From positions 1-54,277 of the forward strand of contig NZ_CGBP01000035.1 in assembly GCF_001053095.1 (NCBI RefSeq): a stretch of 54,277 nucleotides of DNA, given 5' to 3'. The first letter of the stretch is position 1. Each line of letters begins with the position of its first letter. The translations under genes were made by a program, and so were the position numbers. Below, piece by piece: positions 27,084 through 34,722 of the stretch. The notes beneath the pieces were generated by a model. The model was given only the letters and a program-made list of their open reading frames with translations, searched no databases and was not told the DNA's origin. This stretch comes from Yersinia similis. GTDB lineage: Bacteria; Pseudomonadota; Gammaproteobacteria; Enterobacterales; Enterobacteriaceae.

Positions 27084-28837
27084 TTAAGTTATCAGGTTTA
27101 AGCACGTTAACCGGAGGCCGCTTAAAGGGACTGAAAGGCATGGTCGGTATTGCCATAATTGATGCTTTTCTGGCATCGCTACCCTATGCTTTTCTCTATT
27201 ATATTGTTTTGGATATGTTGTCCTCTCATCCTGATGCCATCTATCAACTTAAGCTGACCGGATTTTGTGGGTTATTGATGTTGGTCCGGGTGGTATTAGC
27301 CAGGGTGCTGTATTTCCATGTCGCCCTTATTGGGTTCGATGCAGGGGCTAAAATTAGAATACGTCTTGGTGAGCACCTACGACGCTTGCCGATGGGTTTT
27401 TTCTATCGTTCGGATATGAGCAGTGTCAATAATACGCTGCTAAAAGACATTGATATGATCGAAAATATTTTCACTCATCTCTATGCGCCCATTATTGCGA
27501 CCGCTTCGGTGCTCTGCTTCTTTTCCTTAGGACTATTGCTAAAAGATTGGCGCATGGCGTTAGCCATGCTTTCAACGTTACCCTTGGCGGTATGTGCATA
27601 TGTTTTGACTCGCCGTTATGCCCGTCGCTGGCAGGAATATATGCAGCTATTAATGTTTAAACTTAATGATGCCCTGATGGAATACATTGATGGTTTAAAG
27701 GAGTTAAAAGCTTACCGTATGACAGGGAGCGCTTTTCAGCGGTTATCACAGGTATTAACGACCACCTATCAGCAATCGCTAACGGCAGAAAAAGCCGGTG
27801 TATGGCCGATCTACAGTTTTAATTTGCTGATTGAGTGCGGCTTTATTGTTTTGTTGGTTGCTCTCACCTGGGGCTGGGTAGGGGAGAGGCTCCCCTTGGC
27901 TGAAGTGTTAATTTTTTTAATTGCAGCAGTGCGGTTTTTTCGTCCTTTACTCAACATGTCGATGTTTTTGGCAGAGTTAAATTACTTTGGTTTAGCTGTA
28001 GAACGAGTCGAAAAGGTTTTTGCTATTCCTGAACTTGTTCATGGTAATTTACGCCCCAACATTACTGATATGCGGATTCGGTTGGATAATATTTCTTTTT
28101 CATATCCAGATAAACCATTGCTATTTAATCATCTCAATCTCACGATAGAGAAAAATAAGATTACCGCATTGGTCGGGCCTTCTGGTTCGGGGAAATCAAC
28201 ACTGGCATCATTAATTGCACGTTTTTGGGATATTGAACAAGGTCATATATTTGTTGGTGATAAGGCTAATGAAATGAGTCTTGCAGAGATAGATGTGGAC
28301 TATTGGCAGTGCTATTTAAGCGTAGTATTCCAGAAAAGCTATGTGTTGAATGAGACAATCGCCAATAATTTAAGGGTTGCCTGCCCTGATGCTACGAATG
28401 AACAGTTGCTGTCGGTTTGCCGTGCAGCACAACTCTTGCCATTGCTTGATAAGCTCCCCGAAGGGTTAGACACCGAGGTCGGGGCGGGTGGTGTGCATCT
28501 ATCTGGTGGGGAGTTACAACGGCTGGCTATTGCCAGAGCCTTATTAAAAGATGCGCCCTTGATTATTTTAGACGAGGCAACCGCATCACTCGATCCAGAA
28601 AATGAACAAGATATTCAGTTGGCAATGCAAGCCTTAATCCGAGGGAAAACTGTGCTGGTGATCGCGCATAAATTGTCTTCTATTCAGTATGTTGATCACA
28701 TTATTGTTATGGATAGCGGGCAGATTGTTGAAGAAGGGGACCATTCGGCACTTATTCAGCATCAAGGGCTTTACGCTGAATTATGGTCACTACAACAGCA
28801 ATCACAAGCCTGGCAACCGGGAAAAGCGGGCGAATAG
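27080..28837 (+). CDS. ABC half-transporter, YbtQ-like
   Basis: 585-aa second half of the heterodimeric inner-membrane ABC system. I chose the ATG at 27080, which overlaps the preceding TGA (ATGA); an in-frame ATG further upstream lies inside the previous gene. The membrane domain is residues 15-320. The ATPase domain has Walker A GPSGSGKS (366-373), signature LSGGELQR (474-481), Walker B LIILDEAT and a canonical D-loop ASLDPEN. It is the last gene of the metallophore operon. The yersiniabactin precedent implies ferric-metallophore uptake, but export cannot be excluded from sequence because the fold is that of exporters. Confidence 0.88.
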   Translation: MIKLSGLSTLTGGRLKGLKGMVGIAIIDAFLASLPYAFLYYIVLDMLSSHPDAIYQLKLTGFCGLLMLVRVVLARVLYFHVALIGFDAGAKIRIRLGEHLRRLPMGFFYRSDMSSVNNTLLKDIDMIENIFTHLYAPIIATASVLCFFSLGLLLKDWRMALAMLSTLPLAVCAYVLTRRYARRWQEYMQLLMFKLNDALMEYIDGLKELKAYRMTGSAFQRLSQVLTTTYQQSLTAEKAGVWPIYSFNLLIECGFIVLLVALTWGWVGERLPLAEVLIFLIAAVRFFRPLLNMSMFLAELNYFGLAVERVEKVFAIPELVHGNLRPNITDMRIRLDNISFSYPDKPLLFNHLNLTIEKNKITALVGPSGSGKSTLASLIARFWDIEQGHIFVGDKANEMSLAEIDVDYWQCYLSVVFQKSYVLNETIANNLRVACPDATNEQLLSVCRAAQLLPLLDKLPEGLDTEVGAGGVHLSGGELQRLAIARALLKDAPLIILDEATASLDPENEQDIQLAMQALIRGKTVLVIAHKLSSIQYVDHIIVMDSGQIVEEGDHSALIQHQGLYAELWSLQQQSQAWQPGKAGE

Positions 28838-29149
28838 AGGCCATGCGGTGGGTATCTACGGTATCAGAGTTGATTCATTCTGGCTGATAATGGTTGGCTG
28901 GAGAGTGATAACATTGTTGTTCGCTAGACTGAATGGTCACTGGCTCAGATTGCTGACCAAGTGTCAGCAGTGGAGAGAGTCGGCAGATGGTAAAGATGCC
29001 GTGAACCCTTCCCTGGGGGGTGAACCACGCTATTCCTGGCGTGGATGCTTTACTCTTCTGCCTACCCATTACTCAAGGTTGTCTCATGGGGGAGCAGTTT
29101 GAGGCGAGAAAACCTGCCTGTATTAGTAATAATCGAGTACGACAGGAGA
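28838..29149. other. Gap after the metallophore operon
   Basis: 312 bases with no convincing gene. A short hairpin CCACGC/GCGTGG (29025-29044) is the only structure I see and lacks a good U-tract. The region ends at the stop of a minus-strand gene, so it lies between converging transcripts. Confidence 0.4.
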
Positions 29150-30025
29150 TTAGTTGTAATCCACCGTCAGCTGGAAGCCCTGCATACCATCGGCAGAACC
29201 GGTCAGTTGTGTACCGTCCGCTGCGGTATTCATCGGGACACTAAAGTCAGCATTAGCCACACTGGTCACAAAGCCCGTTGTTGGTGCCGCAACACTGTCG
29301 GTCGCACTGACTCCCAGTAAGCGCCAGTTGTAGTGGACCGTATTGGTTAGATCGATCACGCCAACGGCTTCGCTGTCCCACAGTTTGAATACATAAACGT
29401 TGCTTGCGGACAGACTTGTTTCTGCGCCAAGTAGGTTGTTGGTAAACAGGGTATCGGTGTCCAGGTAAATCCCTGGCGTCACGTTCGAGCCTGGTGCTAT
29501 AGGGCCTGGTCGTGTGGTAGTACCTCCACCACCGATACTAGTCTCAGCAACGGAAATGGTCTGACCGCTTATCGGATCACCAGATGCTGAGAATTCTTGT
29601 ATCACCACCTTGATCGCATCCGCACCAATTGCAGTAGCAGGAATGATCAGTACACTCCTTCCTTCGCCACCGTTAGTTTTAGCCACGCGGTTAGTGATAC
29701 TGGTTGTGGCAATCTGGGTATCAACATCACCCTTGGTGTAATACCAGTTCACATAGTCTGTGGAATTATCCAGATCTTCGTCAGCGTCGTTGTAGGTATA
29801 GGTCAGAATGATGGTGTCACCACTGGCCAGTGTCGCTCCTGCTGCATTGCTGCTCAGGTCCACGGCATGCAGCGCACTATTTGATGGGGCACTCAAGGTT
29901 GGTGCGCTTCCCTGGATGGCACCAGCCACTGGAATGAGCACTGCATAGGCGTTGCTTATAGTGCAACTTGCTAGCATCAATGCCAGGGCCAATTTTTTTA
30001 ATGTATATATGCTATTGCTGTGCAT
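29150..30025 (-). CDS. Secreted protein, SinI-like (autotransporter-associated)
   Basis: 291-aa exported protein. A Sec signal peptide is clear (KKLALALMLASCTISNAYA, then a mature start near VLIPVAG), and the ATG is preceded by AAGGGA on the minus strand. The mature part has no catalytic motif. It consists of two beta-rich, Ig-like stretches (for example ASGDTIILTYTYNDADED) separated by a Gly/Thr/Pro linker (GGGGTTTRPGP), and ends in FQLTVDYN. From memory it resembles SinI-type proteins that accompany intimin/invasin-like autotransporters, but no such adhesin gene is adjacent in this window. Function unknown; periplasmic or surface location inferred. Codon use is ordinary. Confidence 0.7.
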   Translation of the reverse strand: MHSNSIYTLKKLALALMLASCTISNAYAVLIPVAGAIQGSAPTLSAPSNSALHAVDLSSNAAGATLASGDTIILTYTYNDADEDLDNSTDYVNWYYTKGDVDTQIATTSITNRVAKTNGGEGRSVLIIPATAIGADAIKVVIQEFSASGDPISGQTISVAETSIGGGGTTTRPGPIAPGSNVTPGIYLDTDTLFTNNLLGAETSLSASNVYVFKLWDSEAVGVIDLTNTVHYNWRLLGVSATDSVAAPTTGFVTSVANADFSVPMNTAADGTQLTGSADGMQGFQLTVDYN

Positions 30026-30473
30026 TATTATCTTTCCCTTAGTCAGAATATCTTTATAAAATAAAATACAGCTCCATTTTTAGGGGATGCTTTTAGTTTT
30101 TATATGATGTGAAAACGAGAATTATCCTACCGTAATTAGTGAAAAATAAAAGTATGTTTGATCACTGACTTTTATTTTTTTACTTTTTATTTTTATATAA
30201 AATAACTGTTTATATTGAGTTGTGTTTAATAATTAAGCAGATTTAACAATATTTATATATAATATAGGAAGGGGGGTAGGCGAGATATTTTATTTTAACT
30301 AATTGAAATTTATGATTTATACTGGGTGTTGTTTTTTTGTGTTTCTGTATTGTTATTCATGTGGTTAATATGTTAACTATTGAAGGGAAATCCTTGGGTC
30401 TAACATAATTAGTATATTATTAAAGCAATAATTTATTGGTTTTTCTAACGTGTCAGTATGTAGAGAAGGTTAT
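30026..30473. other. AT-rich gap upstream of the SinI-like gene
   Basis: 448 bases without a gene, strongly AT-rich with several T-tracts. It must contain the minus-strand promoter of the secreted-protein gene, but no element stands out enough to name. Confidence 0.4.
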
Positions 30474-30872
30474 TCACACGGTGGGGTCAATGGTGTTTTT
30501 TCGACCAAGAGCATTTTTTAAAACCACCCCAATCTTGCTTTTAATATCGGCTTGCTCATCACTTTTATAGAGGATATGGGCCGAGGTGTTGTAAGACATG
30601 TTCAGTGGTAAAAGTGCACCCTTTGACCTAAGAATAATGAAAATGCCAGGAGTGCCACTTTGTTCATTCTTGTAAGCCTGATAGGTTTGTTCCAGCGTAC
30701 GATGGGAATGGGACGAATCGGCATCGATAAATACCATTTTGGTATGCCAATCAGCATCATCGGCGAGAGTTGCATCATCGGTGACATGACAATCCATCAG
30801 GGCTTCTTTGAGTAAAATAAACAAGCCGTGTCGAAAATAATTGTCTGTTGTCTTTATTATGCAACTGAACAT
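30474..30872 (-). CDS. Stand-alone receiver-like protein without output domain
   Basis: 132-aa protein whose start (CIIKTTDNYFRHGLFILLKEAL) resembles the N-terminal receiver-like part of enterobacterial LuxR/RcsA-type regulators. A hydrophobic strand ending in an acidic residue (KMVFIDAD) sits where the phospho-acceptor strand would be, followed by a second strand FIILRSKG with the position-equivalent lysine. No helix-turn-helix follows, and the sequence past the stop codon does not resume one. It could be a genuine single-domain regulator or the remnant of a longer one. A modest GAGG site precedes the ATG. Target unknown. Confidence 0.5.
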   Translation of the reverse strand: MFSCIIKTTDNYFRHGLFILLKEALMDCHVTDDATLADDADWHTKMVFIDADSSHSHRTLEQTYQAYKNEQSGTPGIFIILRSKGALLPLNMSYNTSAHILYKSDEQADIKSKIGVVLKNALGRKNTIDPTV

Positions 30873-30897
30873 AGTGCCTCACAGAAATAAAAACTAA

Positions 30898-31006
30898 TAT
30901 ACTCGTCATACTTCAAGCTGTATGTGCGCTGGCTGCTCTCGTGACTCGGCCCGTCCAATTTGTCTCTCCCTGCTGCCTTCCTGCAACTCGAATTATTTAG
31001 AGTATA
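30898..31006. repeat. ERIC-like element, short form
   Basis: 109-bp unit bounded by inverted termini TATACT and AGTATA. It has the typical left part CGTCATACTTCAAGCTG and right part TTCCTGCAACTCGAATTATT of yersinial intergenic repeats. The central ERIC stem is missing, replaced by a CGTGACTCGGCCCGTCC segment. Confidence 0.7.
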
Positions 31007-31795
31007 AGTAATATGAAATTAATTATTGCCATATAAGCGGTCGGTAAATCAAATTATTAACCGCTATAACCTTGGAGAGGTGAATGTGCCTTTTAATCTC
31101 TCCTGTTAAATATCGTACACGCGAAATCAATTTTAACAAAACATTAAATCCTGCAATGCCAGAACGTAAAATATAATGTCAATATGCGGCACTATTGATG
31201 TGTTTGTTGCGATAAAAAACTGTGCAATTTAATTTGTTCGATTTAAAAGATCTTTAAATAACGATATGGCAGTTTTTAACGCTAATTAATTGGTTTGTGT
31301 TGCTTTTTAAGAAATTTATGTTACTAAAATTAATTTATTAATGCTTTTTATAATTATTACGTTTGATGATCAAATGTATCCATTTGTTATTTAAGTAGTT
31401 ATTTTTTGTTTGTTATGGGGTTTAAGGTGCGGTGGTTGCGGTTTGATAAGGTTATGTTATGTGGTTATGCATTATTCAATATAGTGTAAATCTGAATTGT
31501 CTTACAATTCTGTAGGCATGGGGATATATATTATGCTTTGTGTCACTTTGCAAAAATGATTCTTTACATCTTGCGTCAGACTCAATGTAGGATAAAAAAA
31601 TCTCATTCAGTGTCTGGTTTGAATTTAATAAGAATAGATGAAAAGAGAAAAATTGACGAGGGTAGGTAATGGTGAAAAAGGGTGTTTTGTGAAAAAAAGA
31701 TCTAACGCATGAAAACGCTTCTGTAGCGAATAAAATCGCCATATTGTGGTTCAGTAATATCAATAACTTTGTAGGCCCTCTTAACATGCGGTATC

Positions 31796-32012
31796 TATAC
31801 CCGTCGCCCTTCAAGATGCAGGGGGTTAGCTGCCCTTGCTCACCCCAGTCACTTACTTGTTGTTGACCTTAAAATAAGTAAGCCCCTGGGGGAATTAATG
31901 AGCCTCATCCCTGAAGCTCACCCTGTGGGCAGCATAAATGCTGTTCAAATGGGCTCCCGACCATTTGTCTCTTTCTTATCGCCTTTCTACAACCCGAATT
32001 ATTTAGGGTATA
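31796..32012. repeat. ERIC-like element, long form with internal insertion
   Basis: 217-bp unit with terminal inverted repeats TATACCC and GGGTATA. The left arm contains the canonical ERIC core CTCACCCCAGTCACTTACTT, and the partner AAGTAAGCCCCTGGGG lies inverted after a short loop. The right half is longer than the standard 127-bp element, because about 90 extra bases including a second short hairpin region lie before the CTACAACCCGAATTATTTAG end. Confidence 0.75.
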
Positions 32013-32193
32013 AATCTTAATTTTGCGATCTGTCCGACAACTTGGTTAACCAATACTTCATTTGGTTATCCACTTGGTGATATTTGTAATACCAAAGCGT
32101 AGGCCTCTATAGGCTGAGTAGCTTAGGTGACAATACATCTTAGACCGTGTTACCAGTCTGAAGGTGAATTTGAATCCATAAAAACAATCAAAT

Positions 32194-32206
32194 TTGGTCC
32201 GACCAA
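32194..32206. promoter_or_regulatory. GntR(FCD)-type operator upstream of the GntP-like permease
   Basis: TTGGTC-C-GACCAA is a perfect palindrome around one central base. It matches the TTGGTnnnACCAA pattern known for FCD-subfamily GntR regulators such as PdhR, LldR, ExuR and UxuR. It ends 58 bases before the permease ATG, a usual distance for promoter-proximal repression. No such regulator gene is in this window. Confidence 0.55.
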
Positions 32207-32264
32207 TATTGCGGCGGATACAAAAGTAAGAATACTGAGATTCAACTACTGGGGAAAACAAGAG

Positions 32265-33608
32265 ATGGAATGGATTAATATCCTGTGGGTTATGTTGGGT
32301 ATTGGCTTAATGCTCGTGCTCAATATCCGCTACCAGATTAACTCAATGGTCGCATTGCTGCTGGCAGCTCTGCTAGTGGGGACTCTCGCGGGCATGGACC
32401 TGCTTAAGCTGCTGCATACCATTAAGGCTGGGTTTGGTGGCACGCTAGGTGAACTGGCGATCATCGTCGTATTTGGTGCGGTGATCGGCAAACTGATGGT
32501 GGACTCTGGCGCTGCTCATCAGATAGCCCAGACGCTATTGCGCCGGTTCGGGCTTAAATATGTTGAAGCCGCGGTGATTATCATCGGTCTGATCTTTGGT
32601 CTGGCGATGTTTTATGAGGTTGCCTTTATTATTTTGGCACCACTGGTCATTGCTATTGCGGTCGAAGCCAAGATACCGTTCCTCAAACTGGCGATCCCGG
32701 CGGTTGCCGCAGCGACGACAGCTCACTCCCTGTTCCCACCACAGCCGGGGCCGGTTGCGCTGGTTGCCGCTTATGGCGCAGATATGGGGATGGTCTACAT
32801 CTATGGGGTTCTGGTTGCTATTCCTTCAGTGATCTGTGCCGGGCTTATTTTGCCAAAGTTCTTGGGCAATCTGGAACGGCCAATTCCGACGTTCTTGAAG
32901 TCTGACAACCCTATTGATGAAAATAATCTGCCGTCGTTCAGTACCTCGATTTTGGTACCGTTAATTCCCGCTTTCATCATGATTTTTACCACCATAGCCA
33001 ATATCTGGTTGGTTAAAGGGACTACGTCGTACACCATTCTCAATTTCATTGGCTCATCACCTATTGCCATGTTTATCGCCATGTTGGTTGCCTTCGTGCT
33101 TTTCGGCACCGGACGAGGTCATAAAATGGAATGGGTCATGCACTCATTTGAAGGGGCGGTAAAAGGTGTTGCTATGGTCATCCTGATCATCGGTGCGGGC
33201 GGTGCATTGAAGCAGGTGATCATTGATACCGGGATTGGCGATACAATTGGCATGCTGATGTCTGCTGGTGGTGTATCACCTTATATTATGGCTTGGCTGA
33301 TTACGGTGTTGATTCGTCTGACAACGGGCCAAGGCGTGGTTTCGGCGATGACTGCTGCAGGGATTATCGGTGCGGCGGTAATGGACCCGGTCACAGGAAC
33401 CATTACCTCGGTCGATCCGGCACTGTTAGTGCTGGCGACAGCGGCAGGTTCTAACACCTTTACTCATATCAACGACGCCTCATTCTGGCTGTTTAAGGGG
33501 TATTTTGAGCTGTCGATTAAAGATACGCTGAAGACCTGGGGCCTGCTCGAATTGACCAACTCGGTGGTTGGTTTGGCGGTAGTACTGCTGATCAGCATGT
33601 TTATCTAG
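32265..33608 (+). CDS. GntP-family sugar-acid permease
   Basis: 447-aa inner-membrane transporter of the GntP (gluconate:H+ symporter) family, with about 12-14 hydrophobic segments. Conserved family stretches are [21 protein letters not shown], the [12 protein letters not shown] helix, [18 protein letters not shown], and the late [15 protein letters not shown] signature, all as in GntT/IdnT. I chose the ATG at 32265, since in-frame codons upstream run through the operator region. No kinase, dehydrogenase or dehydratase gene is nearby, so the substrate (gluconate, idonate, another hexonate, or a short hydroxy acid) cannot be assigned. The palindromic FCD-GntR-like site upstream suggests control by a regulator sensing a sugar or hydroxy acid. 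It is a single-gene unit ending in a strong terminator. Confidence 0.88.
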   Translation: MEWINILWVMLGIGLMLVLNIRYQINSMVALLLAALLVGTLAGMDLLKLLHTIKAGFGGTLGELAIIVVFGAVIGKLMVDSGAAHQIAQTLLRRFGLKYVEAAVIIIGLIFGLAMFYEVAFIILAPLVIAIAVEAKIPFLKLAIPAVAAATTAHSLFPPQPGPVALVAAYGADMGMVYIYGVLVAIPSVICAGLILPKFLGNLERPIPTFLKSDNPIDENNLPSFSTSILVPLIPAFIMIFTTIANIWLVKGTTSYTILNFIGSSPIAMFIAMLVAFVLFGTGRGHKMEWVMHSFEGAVKGVAMVILIIGAGGALKQVIIDTGIGDTIGMLMSAGGVSPYIMAWLITVLIRLTTGQGVVSAMTAAGIIGAAVMDPVTGTITSVDPALLVLATAAGSNTFTHINDASFWLFKGYFELSIKDTLKTWGLLELTNSVVGLAVVLLISMFI

Positions 33609-33719
33609 TATCGGGTGAACTAACTGCCATTGTTGGCGTGTAAGCGAATTTGTAAGTTAATCGTATGCAACTTATAATTCACAACTTACAACCGGTTACG
33701 GCGTTGGTTGTTTTATCAG

Positions 33720-33750
33720 TGGCTTAGTGTTCCTACGGGGCGCTAAGCCA
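33720..33750 (+). terminator. Strong hairpin after the permease gene
   Basis: TGGCTTAG (33720-33727) pairs with CTAAGCCA (33743-33750). With G-U pairs the stem extends inward to about 14 bp around a three-base loop. It is GC-containing and 110 bases after the permease stop, followed by TTAAA. Fits an intrinsic terminator isolating the permease from the catabolic operon. Confidence 0.65.
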
Positions 33751-33982
33751 TTAAACGTGTGGGATAACTCGCGCTATTTATCCACTAATTCATCTCCGCT
33801 CTCTTTTTCCTCCGTTTTTTCCATTCGATAGAAACATCAGATAGATAGAGATATCAGGCTCATAATGAGAGATTGATCAGATAACATACTGATTCAGTCT
33901 CTATCACATACATTTATTCGTGAGCCACCATACAAACAAAACCTAAAAATAACTTATAAGCAACAATTTTATAACACATCGC

Positions 33983-34010
33983 TTGACTGAATTTTCACCA
34001 CCCTTATATT
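33983..34010 (+). promoter_or_regulatory. Sigma70-like promoter of the catabolic operon
   Basis: TTGACT (33983-33988) and TATATT (34005-34010) with a 16-base spacer, 65 bases ahead of the first gene. The -35 matches five of six consensus bases. The palindrome listed next lies just downstream of the expected start of transcription. Confidence 0.55.
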
Positions 34011-34033
34011 CACTGTATTAAATAATAAATAGA

Positions 34034-34049
34034 GTTTCATATATGAAAC
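34034..34049. promoter_or_regulatory. Perfect 16-bp palindrome, candidate IclR operator
   Basis: GTTTCATATATGAAAC is a perfect inverted repeat placed between the promoter and the ferredoxin start codon. IclR-family proteins bind palindromes of this kind, often with GAAA/TTTC arms as in KdgR sites. The only regulator gene in the cluster encodes an IclR-type protein. Binding is inferred. Confidence 0.55.
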
Positions 34050-34074
34050 GACAATAACAAAAAGGAGGCACCAG

Positions 34075-34392
34075 ATGAGCTGGATGAGGGTATGTGAGGT
34101 ATCTCTGGTCAAAGAGGATTTTCCTTTTTCCGCCAAAGTAGAAGGTAAAGCGATTGGTATCTACCTGATTGAAGGGGAATACCACGCGATGGAGGATATC
34201 TGTCCTCACGCCTATGCACTATTGAGCCAAGGTTTTATTGAAGATGGCAAGGTTGAGTGCCCGCTACATGAGGCGGTATTCGATATCCGCACTGGCCAGT
34301 GCCTGCGAGGACCGGGAGGCAGAGATATTCATAAATACCCCGTACGCGCTATTGATAACCAAATTCAAATTAAATATATCGCGGAGGAATGA
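34075..34392 (+). CDS. Rieske-type [2Fe-2S] ferredoxin
   Basis: 105-aa electron carrier of the bacterial aromatic-dioxygenase type. It has the cluster motif Cys43-Pro-His45 and Cys62-Pro-Leu-His65, and the flanking GxCLRGPGG loop that closes the cluster site. It should pass electrons from the ferredoxin reductase encoded further down to the Rieske oxygenase two genes on. A very strong AAAAGGAGG site precedes the ATG, and it is the first gene after the operon promoter. The next gene overlaps its stop codon. Confidence 0.92.
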   Translation: MSWMRVCEVSLVKEDFPFSAKVEGKAIGIYLIEGEYHAMEDICPHAYALLSQGFIEDGKVECPLHEAVFDIRTGQCLRGPGGRDIHKYPVRAIDNQIQIKYIAEE

Positions 34393-34703
34393 TGAGCAAA
34401 CCTATTGACGACATTAATCCTTGGTTACCAGATACCCAGCAACTAATCCCTGCATCTGGAGGGGGAAATGGGCAAATCCACCACCCCGGTCACTACCAAA
34501 ATATCATCTGGCAAAACCGTGCACGTGTACCGGATGGTTTTGAAACCGCATTGGTTGCCACGCTAGAGGAGATTTTCGAACAAGGCCATCATCAGTTGGG
34601 ACAGGTCATTGCGGTGCTTAATGAACGGCGTGTTTTCGATAGAAGCGGTACCCGCTGGACAGAGGTGAGCTTCCGTCATTTTCTACAGGTCCATGGCTAT
34701 TGA
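34392..34703 (+). CDS. Small helix-turn-helix-like (recombinase-like HTH) protein
   Basis: 103-aa protein between the ferredoxin and oxygenase genes. I start it at the second of two adjacent ATG codons, giving a sensible distance to GCGGAGG; the first ATG (34389) would add one Met. The C-terminal half (ALVATLEEIFEQGHHQLGQV, then LNERRVFDRSGTRWTEVSFRHFLQ) has the shape of the HTH segment found in serine-recombinase C-termini, where the phrase LN-G-W---S---L recurs. No catalytic motif exists. From memory, proteins of this type accompany some Rieske oxygenase operons. It may be a DNA-binding accessory or an oxygenase partner. Function unknown. Confidence 0.7.
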   Translation: MSKPIDDINPWLPDTQQLIPASGGGNGQIHHPGHYQNIIWQNRARVPDGFETALVATLEEIFEQGHHQLGQVIAVLNERRVFDRSGTRWTEVSFRHFLQVHGY

Positions 34704-34722
34704 TCAGAGCAAGGAGCGACGA

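Larger units (their letters stand above)
30873..32264. other. Long gene-poor AT-rich stretch with ERIC elements
   Basis: About 1.4 kb with no gene I can defend. It contains two ERIC-type repeats, listed separately. Between them, 31007-31795 is very AT-rich with homopolymer T runs and no recognisable coding signal. The end carries the operator upstream of the permease gene. Low GC suggests old insertion debris. Confidence 0.5.
33609..34074. other. Intergenic region before the catabolic cluster
   Basis: 466 bases. The first third holds the permease terminator. The middle (33760-33980) is featureless apart from AT-rich stretches. The last 100 bases hold the promoter and 16-bp palindrome listed separately. 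Confidence 0.5.

Noticed and set aside
28838-29149. Hairpin CCACGC/GCGTGG as the operon terminator
   Set aside because: Six-bp stem without a following U-tract; too weak to list as a terminator.
29020-29320. Short plus-strand open frames between the ABC transporter and the SinI-like gene
   Set aside because: They overlap the confident minus-strand secreted-protein gene or a featureless gap, and have no ribosome site or recognisable sequence.
31476-31814. 112-codon minus-strand open frame
   Set aside because: It begins inside an ERIC element, has no ribosome site, and its translation is a low-complexity product of AT-rich DNA.
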